DNA from: Clostridia bacterium
GTDB taxonomy: Bacteria; Bacillota; Clostridia; Christensenellales; Borkfalkiaceae
Reading direction: 5' to 3'
DNA length: 64,000 bases
NCBI GenBank assembly: GCA_017462735.1
Contig: JAFTQO010000009.1
Span: 201,553 to 265,552, forward strand
Shown: positions 6,804-15,673 of the stretch, piece by piece
How positions within the stretch are numbered: the first letter of the stretch is position 1
Layout of the letters: each line of letters starts with the position of its first letter
Notes under the pieces: generated by a model
The model's database searches: none
Told to the model about the DNA's origin: nothing
What the model saw: only the letters and a program-made list of their open reading frames with translations
Position numbers and translations under genes: made by a program

Positions 6804-6859
6804 ATTATAGAAGAAATCTTCTCAAAAGACTTGACAAAGAAGAAATCTTCTTATATAAT
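6804..6859. promoter_or_regulatory. Divergent promoters with duplicated operator
   Basis: Two perfect copies of AGAAGA-AA-TCTTCT lie at 6809-6822 and 6838-6851. The plus-strand promoter has TTGACA (6831-6836), a 17-bp spacer and TATAAT (6854-6859); the second operator sits inside that spacer. The first operator abuts the minus-strand TATAAT (6804-6809). A repressor bound to both would silence the lipoprotein gene and its own gene. Confidence 0.8.
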
Positions 6860-6891
6860 ATTGTTGAAAACATAAGTTGGAGAACAAAAAT

Positions 6892-7284
6892 ATGAAAAAA
6901 TTGTGCAAAGTTTTGCTGAGTTGTTTATTGTTCGTGTTGCTATTGGTAGGATGTGCCGACAATGGGATAAGGTATGATTTGACGGAGGTGGATTTTTCTT
7001 CTGTTACCGTAGACCATTACGAGTATAACTATATAGAATTCGATTTTGAAAGCAATACGTATGAGTTGGAAAATAAAGCGAAGGGGAACGGAATTATCAC
7101 TAGGCAAAAGGGCAGTTTTTTTGTTGACGACGAAGATTATGTGACGATAACCAACGACGATATTCCTTCCCAGGATTATTTGTTGTACGAAGGTGAAACG
7201 CTGTATTTTAAAGGAGATAACTTTCATGCCGAAGCGTATATCCCTGGGTATGGAAACGTATATATGATTTTTTCAAAGTCATAG
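6892..7284 (+). CDS. Small lipoprotein, unknown function
   Basis: 130 residues. A signal peptide ends in the lipobox LLVGC (Cys at about residue 21), then comes an acidic, Tyr-rich domain of about 105 residues with no family I recognise. GGAG lies nine bases before the ATG. The gene is driven by a consensus promoter carrying an internal XRE operator, so it is likely kept off and released by a specific signal. It ends at a good terminator, so it is monocistronic. Confidence 0.7.
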   Translation: MKKLCKVLLSCLLFVLLLVGCADNGIRYDLTEVDFSSVTVDHYEYNYIEFDFESNTYELENKAKGNGIITRQKGSFFVDDEDYVTITNDDIPSQDYLLYEGETLYFKGDNFHAEAYIPGYGNVYMIFSKS

Positions 7285-7305
7285 TAATATAATGAAGAGT
7301 GTGAT

Positions 7306-7338
7306 AAAAAGCGTGCCGAGTGAAGGGCGCGCTTTTTT
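7306..7338 (+). terminator. Terminator of the lipoprotein gene
   Basis: Stem AAAAAGCGTGCC/GGCGCGCTTTTT with one T-G wobble and a T-run. Confidence 0.8.
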
Positions 7339-7387
7339 ATCAAAAAGTAAAAAATGCGTCTAGATAATCAAATATTTTTAAAAAATC

Positions 7388-7416
7388 TTGCAATTTATAT
7401 AAAAATGTAGTATCAT
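7388..7416 (+). promoter_or_regulatory. glnA promoter
   Basis: TTGCAA, 17 bp, TATCAT. The leader is about 25 nt; there is no room for a riboswitch. Confidence 0.65.
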
Positions 7417-7447
7417 AAAGAGGAAAGCAAAACTAAAGGAGAACTTT

Positions 7448-8869
7448 ATGAAAACAGTACAAGACATTTTAGCAATGATTAAAGAAAACGATATTAAAAT
7501 GGTGGACTTTAAGATGGTGGACATTAACGGTCAGTACCGTCACGTGACCATCCCTGCACAAAACTTTTCGGAAGACACGATGAAGAGCGGGATTGGATTT
7601 GACGCGTCCAACTACGGCTATGCCGTTGTAGAAAAGAGTGATATGGTCTTTATTCCCGACCCTGACACGGCGCTCATTGATCCTTTTTGCGAAATTCCTA
7701 CTCTTTCTATGACGGGTAACGCAATGATTATCGACACCCCCGAAAACCGTCCTCTGCCTCAATACCCGAGGAACGTTATTCGCGCGGCGGTGCAGGCGAT
7801 GAAAGATAGCGGGCTTGCGGACGAAATGATTATTTTGCCTGAATTTGAGTTTTATCTTTTCGACCAAGCGGGCTGGGAAGTCAGCGGCAGAGAAATCAGC
7901 GCGACGGTAGACGCACAGCAATCTTATTGGAACAGCGCGACGGAAGGGCTCGGCGTCGTTGTGCCCAAACAAAAGAACTATCACATTGCTAAACCCTTTG
8001 ATATCTCCTATGAATGCCGTAGTGAAATGTGTATGCATATGGCGGAAGCGGGCATTGAAATCAATTATCATCACCCCGAAGTAGCGGCAAGCGGGCAATT
8101 TGAAATCGAGCCGCAACTTGGCGAAGTCGTCCATATGGCAGACGCAACGATGATGATTAAATACATCATCCACAACACGGCGCTCAAATACGGCAAGACG
8201 GCAACCTTTATGCCCAAGCCTATCTACGGCGAGGCAGGTAGCGGTATGCACGTGCATATGCTACTCAAAAAAGACGGAAAACCCGTTTTCTCGGACGACA
8301 ACGGTTACGCGCACCTCAGCAAAGAAGCGCATTACTTTATGGGCGGTCTGCTCAAGCACATTTCCTCTCTCTGCGCCATCACCAACCCCTCGACCAACTC
8401 TTTCAAGCGTTTGGTGCCCGGGTTTGAAGCGCCCGTAACCGTAGGGTACGCAACCTCTAACCGTAGCGCGGTTATCCGCATCCCTGCCTACGCGAAATCG
8501 CCCGACAAACGCCGTTTTGAACTTCGCAATCCCGACGCTACCTGCAACCCGTACTATTGCTACGCGGCAATCTTGATGGCAGGGCTTGACGGGGTGAAAA
8601 ATAAGATTGACCCGCACGAAAACGGCTGGGGGCCGTACGACTTCAATCTTTTCCACTTGCCCGAAGAAGAAAAGGCAAAATTGCAAGGCTTGCCTACCCG
8701 TCTTGAGGACGCGCTTGACGCCCTTGAAAAGGACCACGACTATTTGACGGCAGGCGGCGTATTTCCCGAAGAACTTATCAAGAACTTTATCAAGACCAAA
8801 CGGGAAGAATGCAGCAGTCTTTCGAAAATCCCTAACCCTGCGGAATTCGAAAAATATTTCAATTTATAA
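7448..8869 (+). CDS. glnA: Glutamine synthetase, type I
   Basis: 473 residues, full family length. It makes glutamine from glutamate, ammonia and ATP in the cytoplasm. Visible family motifs are the N-terminal SGIGFDAS latch region, AGSGMHVHM at the active site, FKRLVPGFEAPV and NPYYCYAAILMAGLDG. At the position of the adenylylated Tyr of enteric enzymes (NLYDLP) it has NLFHLP, with Phe at about residue 402, so control by adenylylation is not possible. It is monocistronic, with an AGGAG site, its own promoter and terminator. No GlnR-type operator was recognised. Confidence 0.97.
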   Translation: MKTVQDILAMIKENDIKMVDFKMVDINGQYRHVTIPAQNFSEDTMKSGIGFDASNYGYAVVEKSDMVFIPDPDTALIDPFCEIPTLSMTGNAMIIDTPENRPLPQYPRNVIRAAVQAMKDSGLADEMIILPEFEFYLFDQAGWEVSGREISATVDAQQSYWNSATEGLGVVVPKQKNYHIAKPFDISYECRSEMCMHMAEAGIEINYHHPEVAASGQFEIEPQLGEVVHMADATMMIKYIIHNTALKYGKTATFMPKPIYGEAGSGMHVHMLLKKDGKPVFSDDNGYAHLSKEAHYFMGGLLKHISSLCAITNPSTNSFKRLVPGFEAPVTVGYATSNRSAVIRIPAYAKSPDKRRFELRNPDATCNPYYCYAAILMAGLDGVKNKIDPHENGWGPYDFNLFHLPEEEKAKLQGLPTRLEDALDALEKDHDYLTAGGVFPEELIKNFIKTKREECSSLSKIPNPAEFEKYFNL

Positions 8870-8875
8870 TTCTTA

Positions 8876-8916
8876 TAAAAAGGGAAGCGTACCTGAACGG
8901 TGCGCTTTCTTTTATT
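8876..8916 (+). terminator. glnA terminator
   Basis: Stem AAGCGTACC/GGTGCGCTT followed by a T-rich stretch. Confidence 0.8.
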
Positions 8917-9141
8917 TTGTCATTTTTTTGTCGAAAAAAGTTTCAAAAATCCCGTTCAAACGCTTGCTATACGCGCGTATACTTGCTATAATAGAAAAAA
9001 ATTGTTCAATTCGCTTCGTTTTTTCTTTTATTTTGAACGATAAAAGGGAAAACGACCTTTTTGCTGTCCTGCATAAGGATATCCGTTCAAAAAGGAAAAA
9101 GACTGAAAAAAATTGAACAAAAATCAAACGGAGAAGAAGAG

Positions 9142-10122
9142 ATGAAAAAAATATTGGCAGTATTGATTGCCATTACCCTCCTGTTTACGGGGCTGGCGGT
9201 ATCGCGAGGGAAGGACAGTATCGTCATATGTTCTAGCGCGGAGCAATTCAGGAACGACGATATGGCGGCGCAACTGAAAAAGGAGTTTCCCGATAAGGAC
9301 ATTATCGTGATGTATATGCCTACGGGCAAGGCGGCGGCAAAGATATTCTCGGAAGGGGAGGATACGGAGATAGACATCGTCGTCGGCTTGGAGACGGGGT
9401 ATATGAATAAAATCGCTGACTACTTGGACGATATCTCTGGAATTACCGAGTTGGAGTACCTTGACGATTTAAAGCCCGAGACGGTAGACAACAAGTGGTT
9501 GGTTTGGGAAAAACAAGCGGGCGCCATCGTGTACAACCAAAGCGTGCTTTCCAAAAATAAATTGTCTAAGCCCGAATCCTATGAGGATTTGTTGAAGCCG
9601 GAATATCAAGGCTTGGTGGCAATGCCTGACCCCAAGTCAAGCGGTACGGGATATTTCTTCTATAAAAACTGGGTCAACGAGTGGGGCGAGGACGGCGCGC
9701 TGGAATACGTCGATAAATTGCACGGCAATTTGAAGCAGTTTACCGAGTCGGGCTCTGGCCCTATCAAGTTGCTCCGCCAAGGAGAAATTGCCGTTGGGCT
9801 TGCGCTGACTTTTCAAGCGGTGAACGAATCCAACAGTGGTCAACCGCTAAAATGGGTTTTCCCCGAAGAAGGGTCTCCGTACTCTTTGACGGGTACTTCC
9901 ATTATCAAAGGACGTAGGAAAAATAAGGACGTAGAGGAAGTTTTTTCCTATATTGCCAACCAAGCGTTGGTGCACGACAAAGAGGAATATTCCCCCGAAG
10001 AAATCTACAAAGGACAAAAGAACAACATCCCCAATTATCCCAAAGGGATAAAGTATGCCAATATGTCGGGGATACAAGACGATAAAATTAAAGAGAGGTT
10101 GTTAAAGATATGGAAGTATTAA
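9142..10122 (+). CDS. ABC transporter extracellular solute-binding protein
   Basis: 326 residues with a signal-anchor or signal peptide (KKILAVLIAITLLFTGLAVS). A periplasmic-binding fold of the iron/polyamine/aminoethylphosphonate type follows (IVICSSAEQF.., DIVVGLETGYMNK.., GAIVYNQS, DPKSSGTGYFF). No lipobox Cys is visible, so anchoring is probably by the N-terminal helix. It is first in a four-gene operon with overlapping junctions (ATPase, fused permease, LicC-like enzyme). The substrate is uncertain. The LicC-like neighbour suggests an amine or phospho-amine such as choline, phosphocholine or 2-aminoethylphosphonate; ferric iron is the alternative. Confidence 0.8.
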   Translation: MKKILAVLIAITLLFTGLAVSRGKDSIVICSSAEQFRNDDMAAQLKKEFPDKDIIVMYMPTGKAAAKIFSEGEDTEIDIVVGLETGYMNKIADYLDDISGITELEYLDDLKPETVDNKWLVWEKQAGAIVYNQSVLSKNKLSKPESYEDLLKPEYQGLVAMPDPKSSGTGYFFYKNWVNEWGEDGALEYVDKLHGNLKQFTESGSGPIKLLRQGEIAVGLALTFQAVNESNSGQPLKWVFPEEGSPYSLTGTSIIKGRRKNKDVEEVFSYIANQALVHDKEEYSPEEIYKGQKNNIPNYPKGIKYANMSGIQDDKIKERLLKIWKY

Positions 10123-10982
10123 AGACGGAAGGGACGGAAAGAAAAGCGAAATTGTCCATCAAAAATATCGTCAAAGAATTTGATAAAAAAATGGTACTGA
10201 ACGGGATTTCCTTCGACCTTATGGAGGGGGAATTTTTATCCGTGCTCGGTCCTTCCGGTTGCGGTAAGACGACCTTGCTTCGCATTCTCATCGGCTTGGA
10301 AAAGGCTGATAGCGGTGAAATTATCAAAGGCGGGAAGGATATTTCCTCTCTATCCAGTTTTGACCGCGGTATGGGTATCGTCTTCCAAAACTACGCCCTT
10401 TTCCCCAATATGACGGTATTGCAAAACGTAGAATACGCTTTGACCTTGAAAAAGGATATCAAGGAAGAAGCGAAAAAGACGGTCGCAGAGAAAAAGGCGG
10501 CGGGCGAAAAAAAGGTGCCCAGCGTGAGGAAGTTGGTAAAAGAGCGCGCCCGCGCCCTTGCGATGCACGCCATCGAAAGCGTAGGGTTGGAAGACCAAAT
10601 CAACAAGCGTCCTTCGCAACTTTCGGGCGGTCAACAGCAACGTGTGGCGATTGCCCGTACCCTTGCGACCAACCCTGACATCATCTTGTTGGACGAGCCT
10701 ATTTCCGCGCTCGACTTGACCAACCGTGAAATTATGAAAGCGGAACTGAAAACGTTGCAAAAGAAATTCAACGTAACGATGCTGTTCATCACGCACGACC
10801 AAGAAGAAGCGTTCTTCCTTAGCGATAGAATTATGGTTATGCACGAGGGGAATATCGAGCAGTTGGATACGCCGGCGGGTATTTATAGCAACCCTGCCAG
10901 CGACTACGTCAAAGAGTTCGTCGTGGCGCAGTTGGACAAAAAATACGAAGACCTTTTGGGGTATACGGGGCGTGCAAAATAA
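10110..10982 (+). CDS. ABC transporter ATP-binding protein (Pot/Fbp type)
   Basis: 290 residues. Walker A GPSGCGKTT is at 47-55, the Q-loop at Q93, the signature LSGGQQQR at 171-178, Walker B ILLDEP at 192-197, and the switch His in LFITHD. Residues 114-148 form a Lys/Glu/Ala-rich insertion of about 35 residues between the Q-loop region and the signature, which is not usual for this family. There is no TOBE-type regulatory domain: the protein ends about 30 residues after the ATPase core. It overlaps the binding-protein gene by 13 bp and abuts the permease gene (TAATG). Confidence 0.93.
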   Translation: MEVLKTEGTERKAKLSIKNIVKEFDKKMVLNGISFDLMEGEFLSVLGPSGCGKTTLLRILIGLEKADSGEIIKGGKDISSLSSFDRGMGIVFQNYALFPNMTVLQNVEYALTLKKDIKEEAKKTVAEKKAAGEKKVPSVRKLVKERARALAMHAIESVGLEDQINKRPSQLSGGQQQRVAIARTLATNPDIILLDEPISALDLTNREIMKAELKTLQKKFNVTMLFITHDQEEAFFLSDRIMVMHEGNIEQLDTPAGIYSNPASDYVKEFVVAQLDKKYEDLLGYTGRAK

Positions 10983-12655
10983 TGAAAACGAAGGCTTTTG
11001 AAAAAATCAAAAACGTCCGGAATAAACCTTTTTCGGCGTTAAAATACGCATTGCTTGCGTATTTGCTATTGACGGTTATCTATCCTATCGTCAGGCTGTT
11101 TTTCACAATCACGGGAGAGGATATCAAAGGCGTCTTTACGGCGGCGCAGTTTTGGCCTATGCTCCAAAACTCCTTGATTACGACCCTGATTGCCACCGTG
11201 TTGTCGGTGGGCGGCGCGTTTGCGGTAGCGTACTGCCTCAATCGTTCCCGTGTGCGTTTCAAAGCGGTTTGGGTGATTTTGTTTACGGTGCCTATGCTCA
11301 TCCCGAGTATTTCTCACGGTATGGGGCTCGTATTGTTGTTTGGCGACAACGGTATCTTCAACAACCTGTTCGGGGTGGATATCAACTTATACGGATATAC
11401 GGGGATTATTATGGGTTCTATTCTCTATTCTTTCCCCGTGGCGTTCTTGATGTTCTACGACTCCTTCCAATACGAAGATTTCACGATATACGAGTCGGCT
11501 AGCGTGTTGGGCGTCAACAAACCCCGTCAATTTTTAAAGATTACGTTGCCGTCTATGAGCCGTACGATTGTTTCGGCGGTGTTGTCCGTATTCACGATGG
11601 TCTTTACCGATTACGGCGTGCCCTTGATGACGGGCGGTACTGTGATGACCTTACCCGTGTATATGTACCGTGAGGTTATCGGGATGCTCAACTTTTCGGG
11701 CGGTGCGGTAGTAGGCGCCATCTTGATTTTACCCGCGCTCATTGCCTTCTTGGCGGATTTGAAAAGCAACTCCACGGGCGCGTCCAGTACGGTAACCAAA
11801 CCCTACAAAATCGAAAAAAATACCAAGCGCGACGTGCTTGCGTACGTGGCGTTGGCGTTGACGCTTATCGTCCTTTGTATGCCCGTTATCGCCTTTGCGT
11901 GTCTGGGGTTTGTCAAGCAATATCCCATCGATTGGTCGTTTAGTTTTGCCAACGTCGATAAACTGTTGCAAAACGGCTTAGGGATGGGGCTTGTCAACTC
12001 TCTTGCCGTGGCGCTTTTGACAGCCCTGATTGGCACCGTTCTTTCCTATTTTTCCGCGTACGCTATCGTACGCTCGAAAAAGCAAATCCCCAATAAAGTA
12101 TTGCATCTTTGCAGTTTGCTGTCTATGGCAATCCCCGGCGTCGTGCTCGGTTTGTCGTATGCAATGGCGTTTAAAGGGATCCCTATCTATACGACGATTT
12201 TTATTTTGGTTATCGTCAATATCGCACATTTCTTCTCCTCTCCCTATTTGATGGCGTACAACTCTCTGTCCAAGTTCAATCCCAATTTGGAGGACGTGGC
12301 GCAGACGCTCGGGGTAGGGAAGATGCGGCTTTTGACGGCGGTGTATATGCCTTCTACCGTTTCGACGATTATCGAGATGTACAGTTACTATTTCGTCAAC
12401 AGTATGATTACCATTTCCGCGGTCTCCTTCCTTATCAATTTCCGGACGACGCCTTTGTCGCTGATGATTCCGCAGTTGGAGTCTCAGTCCTTTATTGAGG
12501 GCACGGCGCTCGTTTCCTTGCTGATATTGGCGCTTAACTTGATAGAGAAAGGGATAGCCTTCCTCGTCAAAGCCTATGCGGATAGAAAAGAAAGAAAATT
12601 GCTTGCCGTCAGCGAAATAGAGTCGGCAGACAAAGAGGTGAAAGATGTTAAATAA
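10982..12655 (+). CDS. ABC transporter permease, two fused permease domains
   Basis: 557 residues with about 12 membrane segments in two halves (about 20-280 and 295-540), each ending in a BPD-type coupling loop (YESASVLGVNKPRQFLKITLP; LEDVAQTLGVGKMRLLTAVYMP). The fused layout is typical of FbpB/ThiP-like and aminoethylphosphonate permeases. It would form the whole membrane channel for the preceding ATPase and binding protein. Its start overlaps the previous stop by one base, and its 3' end overlaps the next gene by 11 bp. Confidence 0.92.
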   Translation: MKTKAFEKIKNVRNKPFSALKYALLAYLLLTVIYPIVRLFFTITGEDIKGVFTAAQFWPMLQNSLITTLIATVLSVGGAFAVAYCLNRSRVRFKAVWVILFTVPMLIPSISHGMGLVLLFGDNGIFNNLFGVDINLYGYTGIIMGSILYSFPVAFLMFYDSFQYEDFTIYESASVLGVNKPRQFLKITLPSMSRTIVSAVLSVFTMVFTDYGVPLMTGGTVMTLPVYMYREVIGMLNFSGGAVVGAILILPALIAFLADLKSNSTGASSTVTKPYKIEKNTKRDVLAYVALALTLIVLCMPVIAFACLGFVKQYPIDWSFSFANVDKLLQNGLGMGLVNSLAVALLTALIGTVLSYFSAYAIVRSKKQIPNKVLHLCSLLSMAIPGVVLGLSYAMAFKGIPIYTTIFILVIVNIAHFFSSPYLMAYNSLSKFNPNLEDVAQTLGVGKMRLLTAVYMPSTVSTIIEMYSYYFVNSMITISAVSFLINFRTTPLSLMIPQLESQSFIEGTALVSLLILALNLIEKGIAFLVKAYADRKERKLLAVSEIESADKEVKDVK

Positions 12656-13529
12656 AAAAGAATTCGACGTATTGACGGCGCTCGTGTCGCAGCCCAATCT
12701 TTCGCAAAGAGGAATCTCTGCAAGAACAGGCTATTCGCTTGGTACGGTCAACAAAACGCTGAAAATCGTAGTGGAAAAGGGCTGGACGGACGGTAAAACG
12801 GTGACGGAAAAAGGTCTGCAAGAATTGGAGCCCTATAAGGTCAAAAGAGCCGTTTTCCTGGCGGCAGGGTTCGGTTCACGTATGGTTCCTATCACGTTAA
12901 ATACGCCAAAACCTTTGGTACGGGTCAACGGGAAACGGATGATAGAGACCCTTTTGGACGCCGTACAAAAGGCGGGGATAGAAGAGGTAATTATCGTACG
13001 CGGGTATTTGGGCGAGCAGTTCGACCAACTCAAATACAAGTACCCCAATATCCGTTTTGTCGAAAACCCCATTTACAACGAAAGCAACAATATCTCTTCG
13101 GCATATGCGGTACGCGATTTGTTTAAAAACGCGTACGTGTTAGAGTCCGACTTGATTTTGCGCAATGAAGCACTCGTTAGAAAATACGAATACGGCAGTA
13201 ACTTTTTAGGTGCGCCCGTCAAGCGTACGGACGATTGGTGTTTCTTCGTCCAAAACGGCGTGATTTGCGAGCAAGGGGTAGGCGGTACCGACTGCCACCA
13301 AATGATAGGCATTTCCTATTGGGATGAAGAAGACGGCGCAAAACTGGAACAGGACTTGGAAGAGGTATTTAATTCTCCCGGCGGCAGAGAACGGTATTGG
13401 GAACAGACGGTATTCGTCCACAAGAAGGAAAATTACAGTATTGCGATTAGAGAGTGCAGTTTGGACGACGTCACGGAAGTGGATACTTTTAACGAGTTGA
13501 AGCAATTGGATAAAACGTACGATTTGTAA
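12645..13529 (+). CDS. HTH-fused nucleotidyltransferase, LicC-like
   Basis: 294 residues. Residues 1-60 form a winged helix-turn-helix (ALVSQPNLSQRGISARTGYSLGTVNKTL). Residues about 66-290 form a nucleotidyltransferase with the signature AAGFGSRM (73-80), then TPKPLV and a metal-binding Asp in VLESDLI. LicC enzymes make CDP-choline from phosphocholine. Here the HTH may let the enzyme sense or regulate the pathway. GAGGTG precedes the ATG. It is last in the ABC-transporter operon, which fits import plus activation of the same small molecule. The exact alcohol-phosphate substrate is inferred, not shown. Confidence 0.8.
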   Translation: MLNKKEFDVLTALVSQPNLSQRGISARTGYSLGTVNKTLKIVVEKGWTDGKTVTEKGLQELEPYKVKRAVFLAAGFGSRMVPITLNTPKPLVRVNGKRMIETLLDAVQKAGIEEVIIVRGYLGEQFDQLKYKYPNIRFVENPIYNESNNISSAYAVRDLFKNAYVLESDLILRNEALVRKYEYGSNFLGAPVKRTDDWCFFVQNGVICEQGVGGTDCHQMIGISYWDEEDGAKLEQDLEEVFNSPGGRERYWEQTVFVHKKENYSIAIRECSLDDVTEVDTFNELKQLDKTYDL

Positions 13530-13545
13530 GATATTTTTGCCCGAA

Positions 13546-13579
13546 AGGACCGTTTCTATATAAGAAGCGGTCTTTTTTT
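13546..13579 (+). terminator. Terminator of the transporter operon
   Basis: Stem GACCGTTTCT/AGAAGCGGTC (one mismatch or wobble) and a T7 run. Confidence 0.8.
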
Positions 13580-13591
13580 AGGGAAGTTTAA

Positions 13592-13627
13592 TTATTTATT
13601 TGACAAAATAAATAAAGATGCTATAAT
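13592..13627 (+). promoter_or_regulatory. Promoter with palindromic operator, copy 1
   Basis: TTGACA (13600-13605), 16-bp spacer ending TGC, TATAAT (13622-13627). A perfect inverted repeat TTATTTATTT-GACA-AAATAAATAA (13592-13615) is centred on the -35 box. A nearly identical promoter and palindrome occurs at 17567-17601. Confidence 0.75.
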
Positions 13628-13683
13628 GAGAAAGGATAAAATTTCCATCCACGGGCTATAATGGAGGGAAACGGAGCGTGTTT

Positions 13684-15639
13684 ATGGACGAAAAAGAAAA
13701 GGAAAAGGCGCAAGCGGGGCAAGAAGAACTGTCGGTAGAAGAAAGGAAACCTGTGGAGACGGAAATGTCCCAGCCTGCAGAAACTGCGCAAAAAGCGACG
13801 GAAGAAAAGGCGCCTAAAAAGGAAAAAGCAAAGAAGAAAAAGAAATTTTTCAATAAAGAGAGAAAGTCTCGGCTTATCCCGGCTATTTTGATAGCGCTGG
13901 GCGTTTCTTTATTGATGTATATTGCAGTACCTTTGGAAATGTGGTGTAATAACATGCAGGAGTTGCAGTATTTCTTCTCCGATATTATCGGGATGTTACT
14001 GCTTTGCTGTTTGCTGTCTTGCTGTATCGTTTTCTCAATGCTCTTTTTCGTGCCGAAAAAGGCGTACAAGGTAATGCGCGGGCTGGTTATCGGCGGTAGT
14101 TTAATGCTGATGTTGCAAGCCAATTACTTGAATTTTGGTATCACTTCGTTGGCGGCGGACGGCGGTCAAACGGTTGCGGAGATGGTGGACGTCGGAATGA
14201 TGATTTTCAACACCGCGCTTTGGGTGGTAGTCGTGGCAGGCTGCGTTGTAGCGTCCATCCTCATCAAGAAGAAAAAAATTATGCGTCCCGCAACCCTCGT
14301 TCTTGCGATTTTGCTGTTTGCTCCTCAAGTGATGAGTATTACCGTTTCCTTGGTGAGTACCGATTTTTCTCAGGCGGATATCGTCCAACAAATGGCAACG
14401 GACGACCCTGACGGGAAAGCCACCTTTTTGACCAATAAAAATATCACTACGATGGGGGACGATAGGAACGTCGTCGTGTTCGTTATCGACAGATTCGACG
14501 CCGAAAGGTATTGCGAGCCCAACCTTGATTATATTAAAGGGAAGGTGGATAACTACGGCGGCTTTACCTACTTTAAAGACAATATCTCTATGTACGGCCA
14601 TACTTACCCCTCTTTAGCGTATATGGCGACGGGGGTAGAGCACGAGTTGGACGAGACGAGAAAGGATTATTTTGAGCGCGCGTATACGCAAAACGAAACG
14701 CTGACGAAATTAAAGACGGAAGGCTACAGTATCAACTTGCACACGGACGTTTACTACGGCTACTACGACGGCTATCAAATGTTGGACGTAGTAGACAATG
14801 CGGAGCGTGTCTCCGAAGACAGCGTATATAGAAACGTCAAAGACGTTTGGGGACTTTTGTGGGGCAACTTAAAATTGTCCTTGTACCGTACGTTGCCGAT
14901 GGCAATGAAAGAATTGGTTAGCAACGTTTCTAGCGCCGAGTTTAAGTTGTACGTCTCCTACGACAGCGACGAACTGGTTGGCTCGGTATCGAGTACGGAT
15001 ATGAAACAGACGTACCTGGATATCGCAAACGGGGATTTCAATAAGGGTACCAACAAAAATTTCTCGATGATTCACGTGTCCGGTTGTCACGAAACGATGT
15101 ACGACGAAGACTGGGACAACGCCTCTATTTTTGATAGATTTAATATTGATATTTCGCTGAAAAACAGTTTCAAAATCATCGACGAGTATATCGAGGGGAT
15201 GAAGCAAGCGGGCGTGTACGATAATTCGACGATTATCATCACGGGCGACCACTCCCATCCCGTCAACGACTTGGCGGCGTTGCACGAGTCGCGCATGACG
15301 GCGCTCTTTGTTAAGCCTTCTACGGAAAGTAGTGGGGAGATGAAGACCTCCACGGCACAAGTCTCTCACGCCGATTTGTGGCCGACCATTTTCCAATCGG
15401 AAGGGATTGCTTATAATACAGACGACTTTAAGGGAATCTACGATGGTGAATTTGGGGTAGACGAACCCAAATCCGTCTTTGACGTTGACGAGACGGAGAA
15501 CCGTACTAGAAAATATTATTGGGAAGTAACCAACCGTTTTTACACCAAGCAATTCTATACGATTCATGGCAACGGCTACGATTTCGATAATTGGCATCAA
15601 GTAAAAAATGAAGAATCCAAGAGAAATCTTTACGATTGA
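13684..15639 (+). CDS. LtaS-like membrane sulfatase-fold hydrolase/transferase, paralogue 1
   Basis: 651 residues from the ATG at 13684 (a GTG at 13678 is also possible). A charged low-complexity N-terminus of about 55 residues is followed by about five membrane segments (60-225) and an extracellular alkaline-phosphatase-superfamily domain. Likely metal or catalytic residues are Asp269 (VFVIDRF), nucleophile Thr307 (YGHTYPS), and Asp522-His523 (TGDHSH). Lipoteichoic-acid synthases and phosphoethanolamine transferases share this plan. The substrate is unknown. It is cotranscribed with a close paralogue 34 bp downstream and is under a palindromic promoter shared with the YidC-fusion operon. Confidence 0.8.
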   Translation: MDEKEKEKAQAGQEELSVEERKPVETEMSQPAETAQKATEEKAPKKEKAKKKKKFFNKERKSRLIPAILIALGVSLLMYIAVPLEMWCNNMQELQYFFSDIIGMLLLCCLLSCCIVFSMLFFVPKKAYKVMRGLVIGGSLMLMLQANYLNFGITSLAADGGQTVAEMVDVGMMIFNTALWVVVVAGCVVASILIKKKKIMRPATLVLAILLFAPQVMSITVSLVSTDFSQADIVQQMATDDPDGKATFLTNKNITTMGDDRNVVVFVIDRFDAERYCEPNLDYIKGKVDNYGGFTYFKDNISMYGHTYPSLAYMATGVEHELDETRKDYFERAYTQNETLTKLKTEGYSINLHTDVYYGYYDGYQMLDVVDNAERVSEDSVYRNVKDVWGLLWGNLKLSLYRTLPMAMKELVSNVSSAEFKLYVSYDSDELVGSVSSTDMKQTYLDIANGDFNKGTNKNFSMIHVSGCHETMYDEDWDNASIFDRFNIDISLKNSFKIIDEYIEGMKQAGVYDNSTIIITGDHSHPVNDLAALHESRMTALFVKPSTESSGEMKTSTAQVSHADLWPTIFQSEGIAYNTDDFKGIYDGEFGVDEPKSVFDVDETENRTRKYYWEVTNRFYTKQFYTIHGNGYDFDNWHQVKNEESKRNLYD

Positions 15640-15673
15640 TAGGATAAAAACGCCTAGGCTGTAAGGAAAAAAT

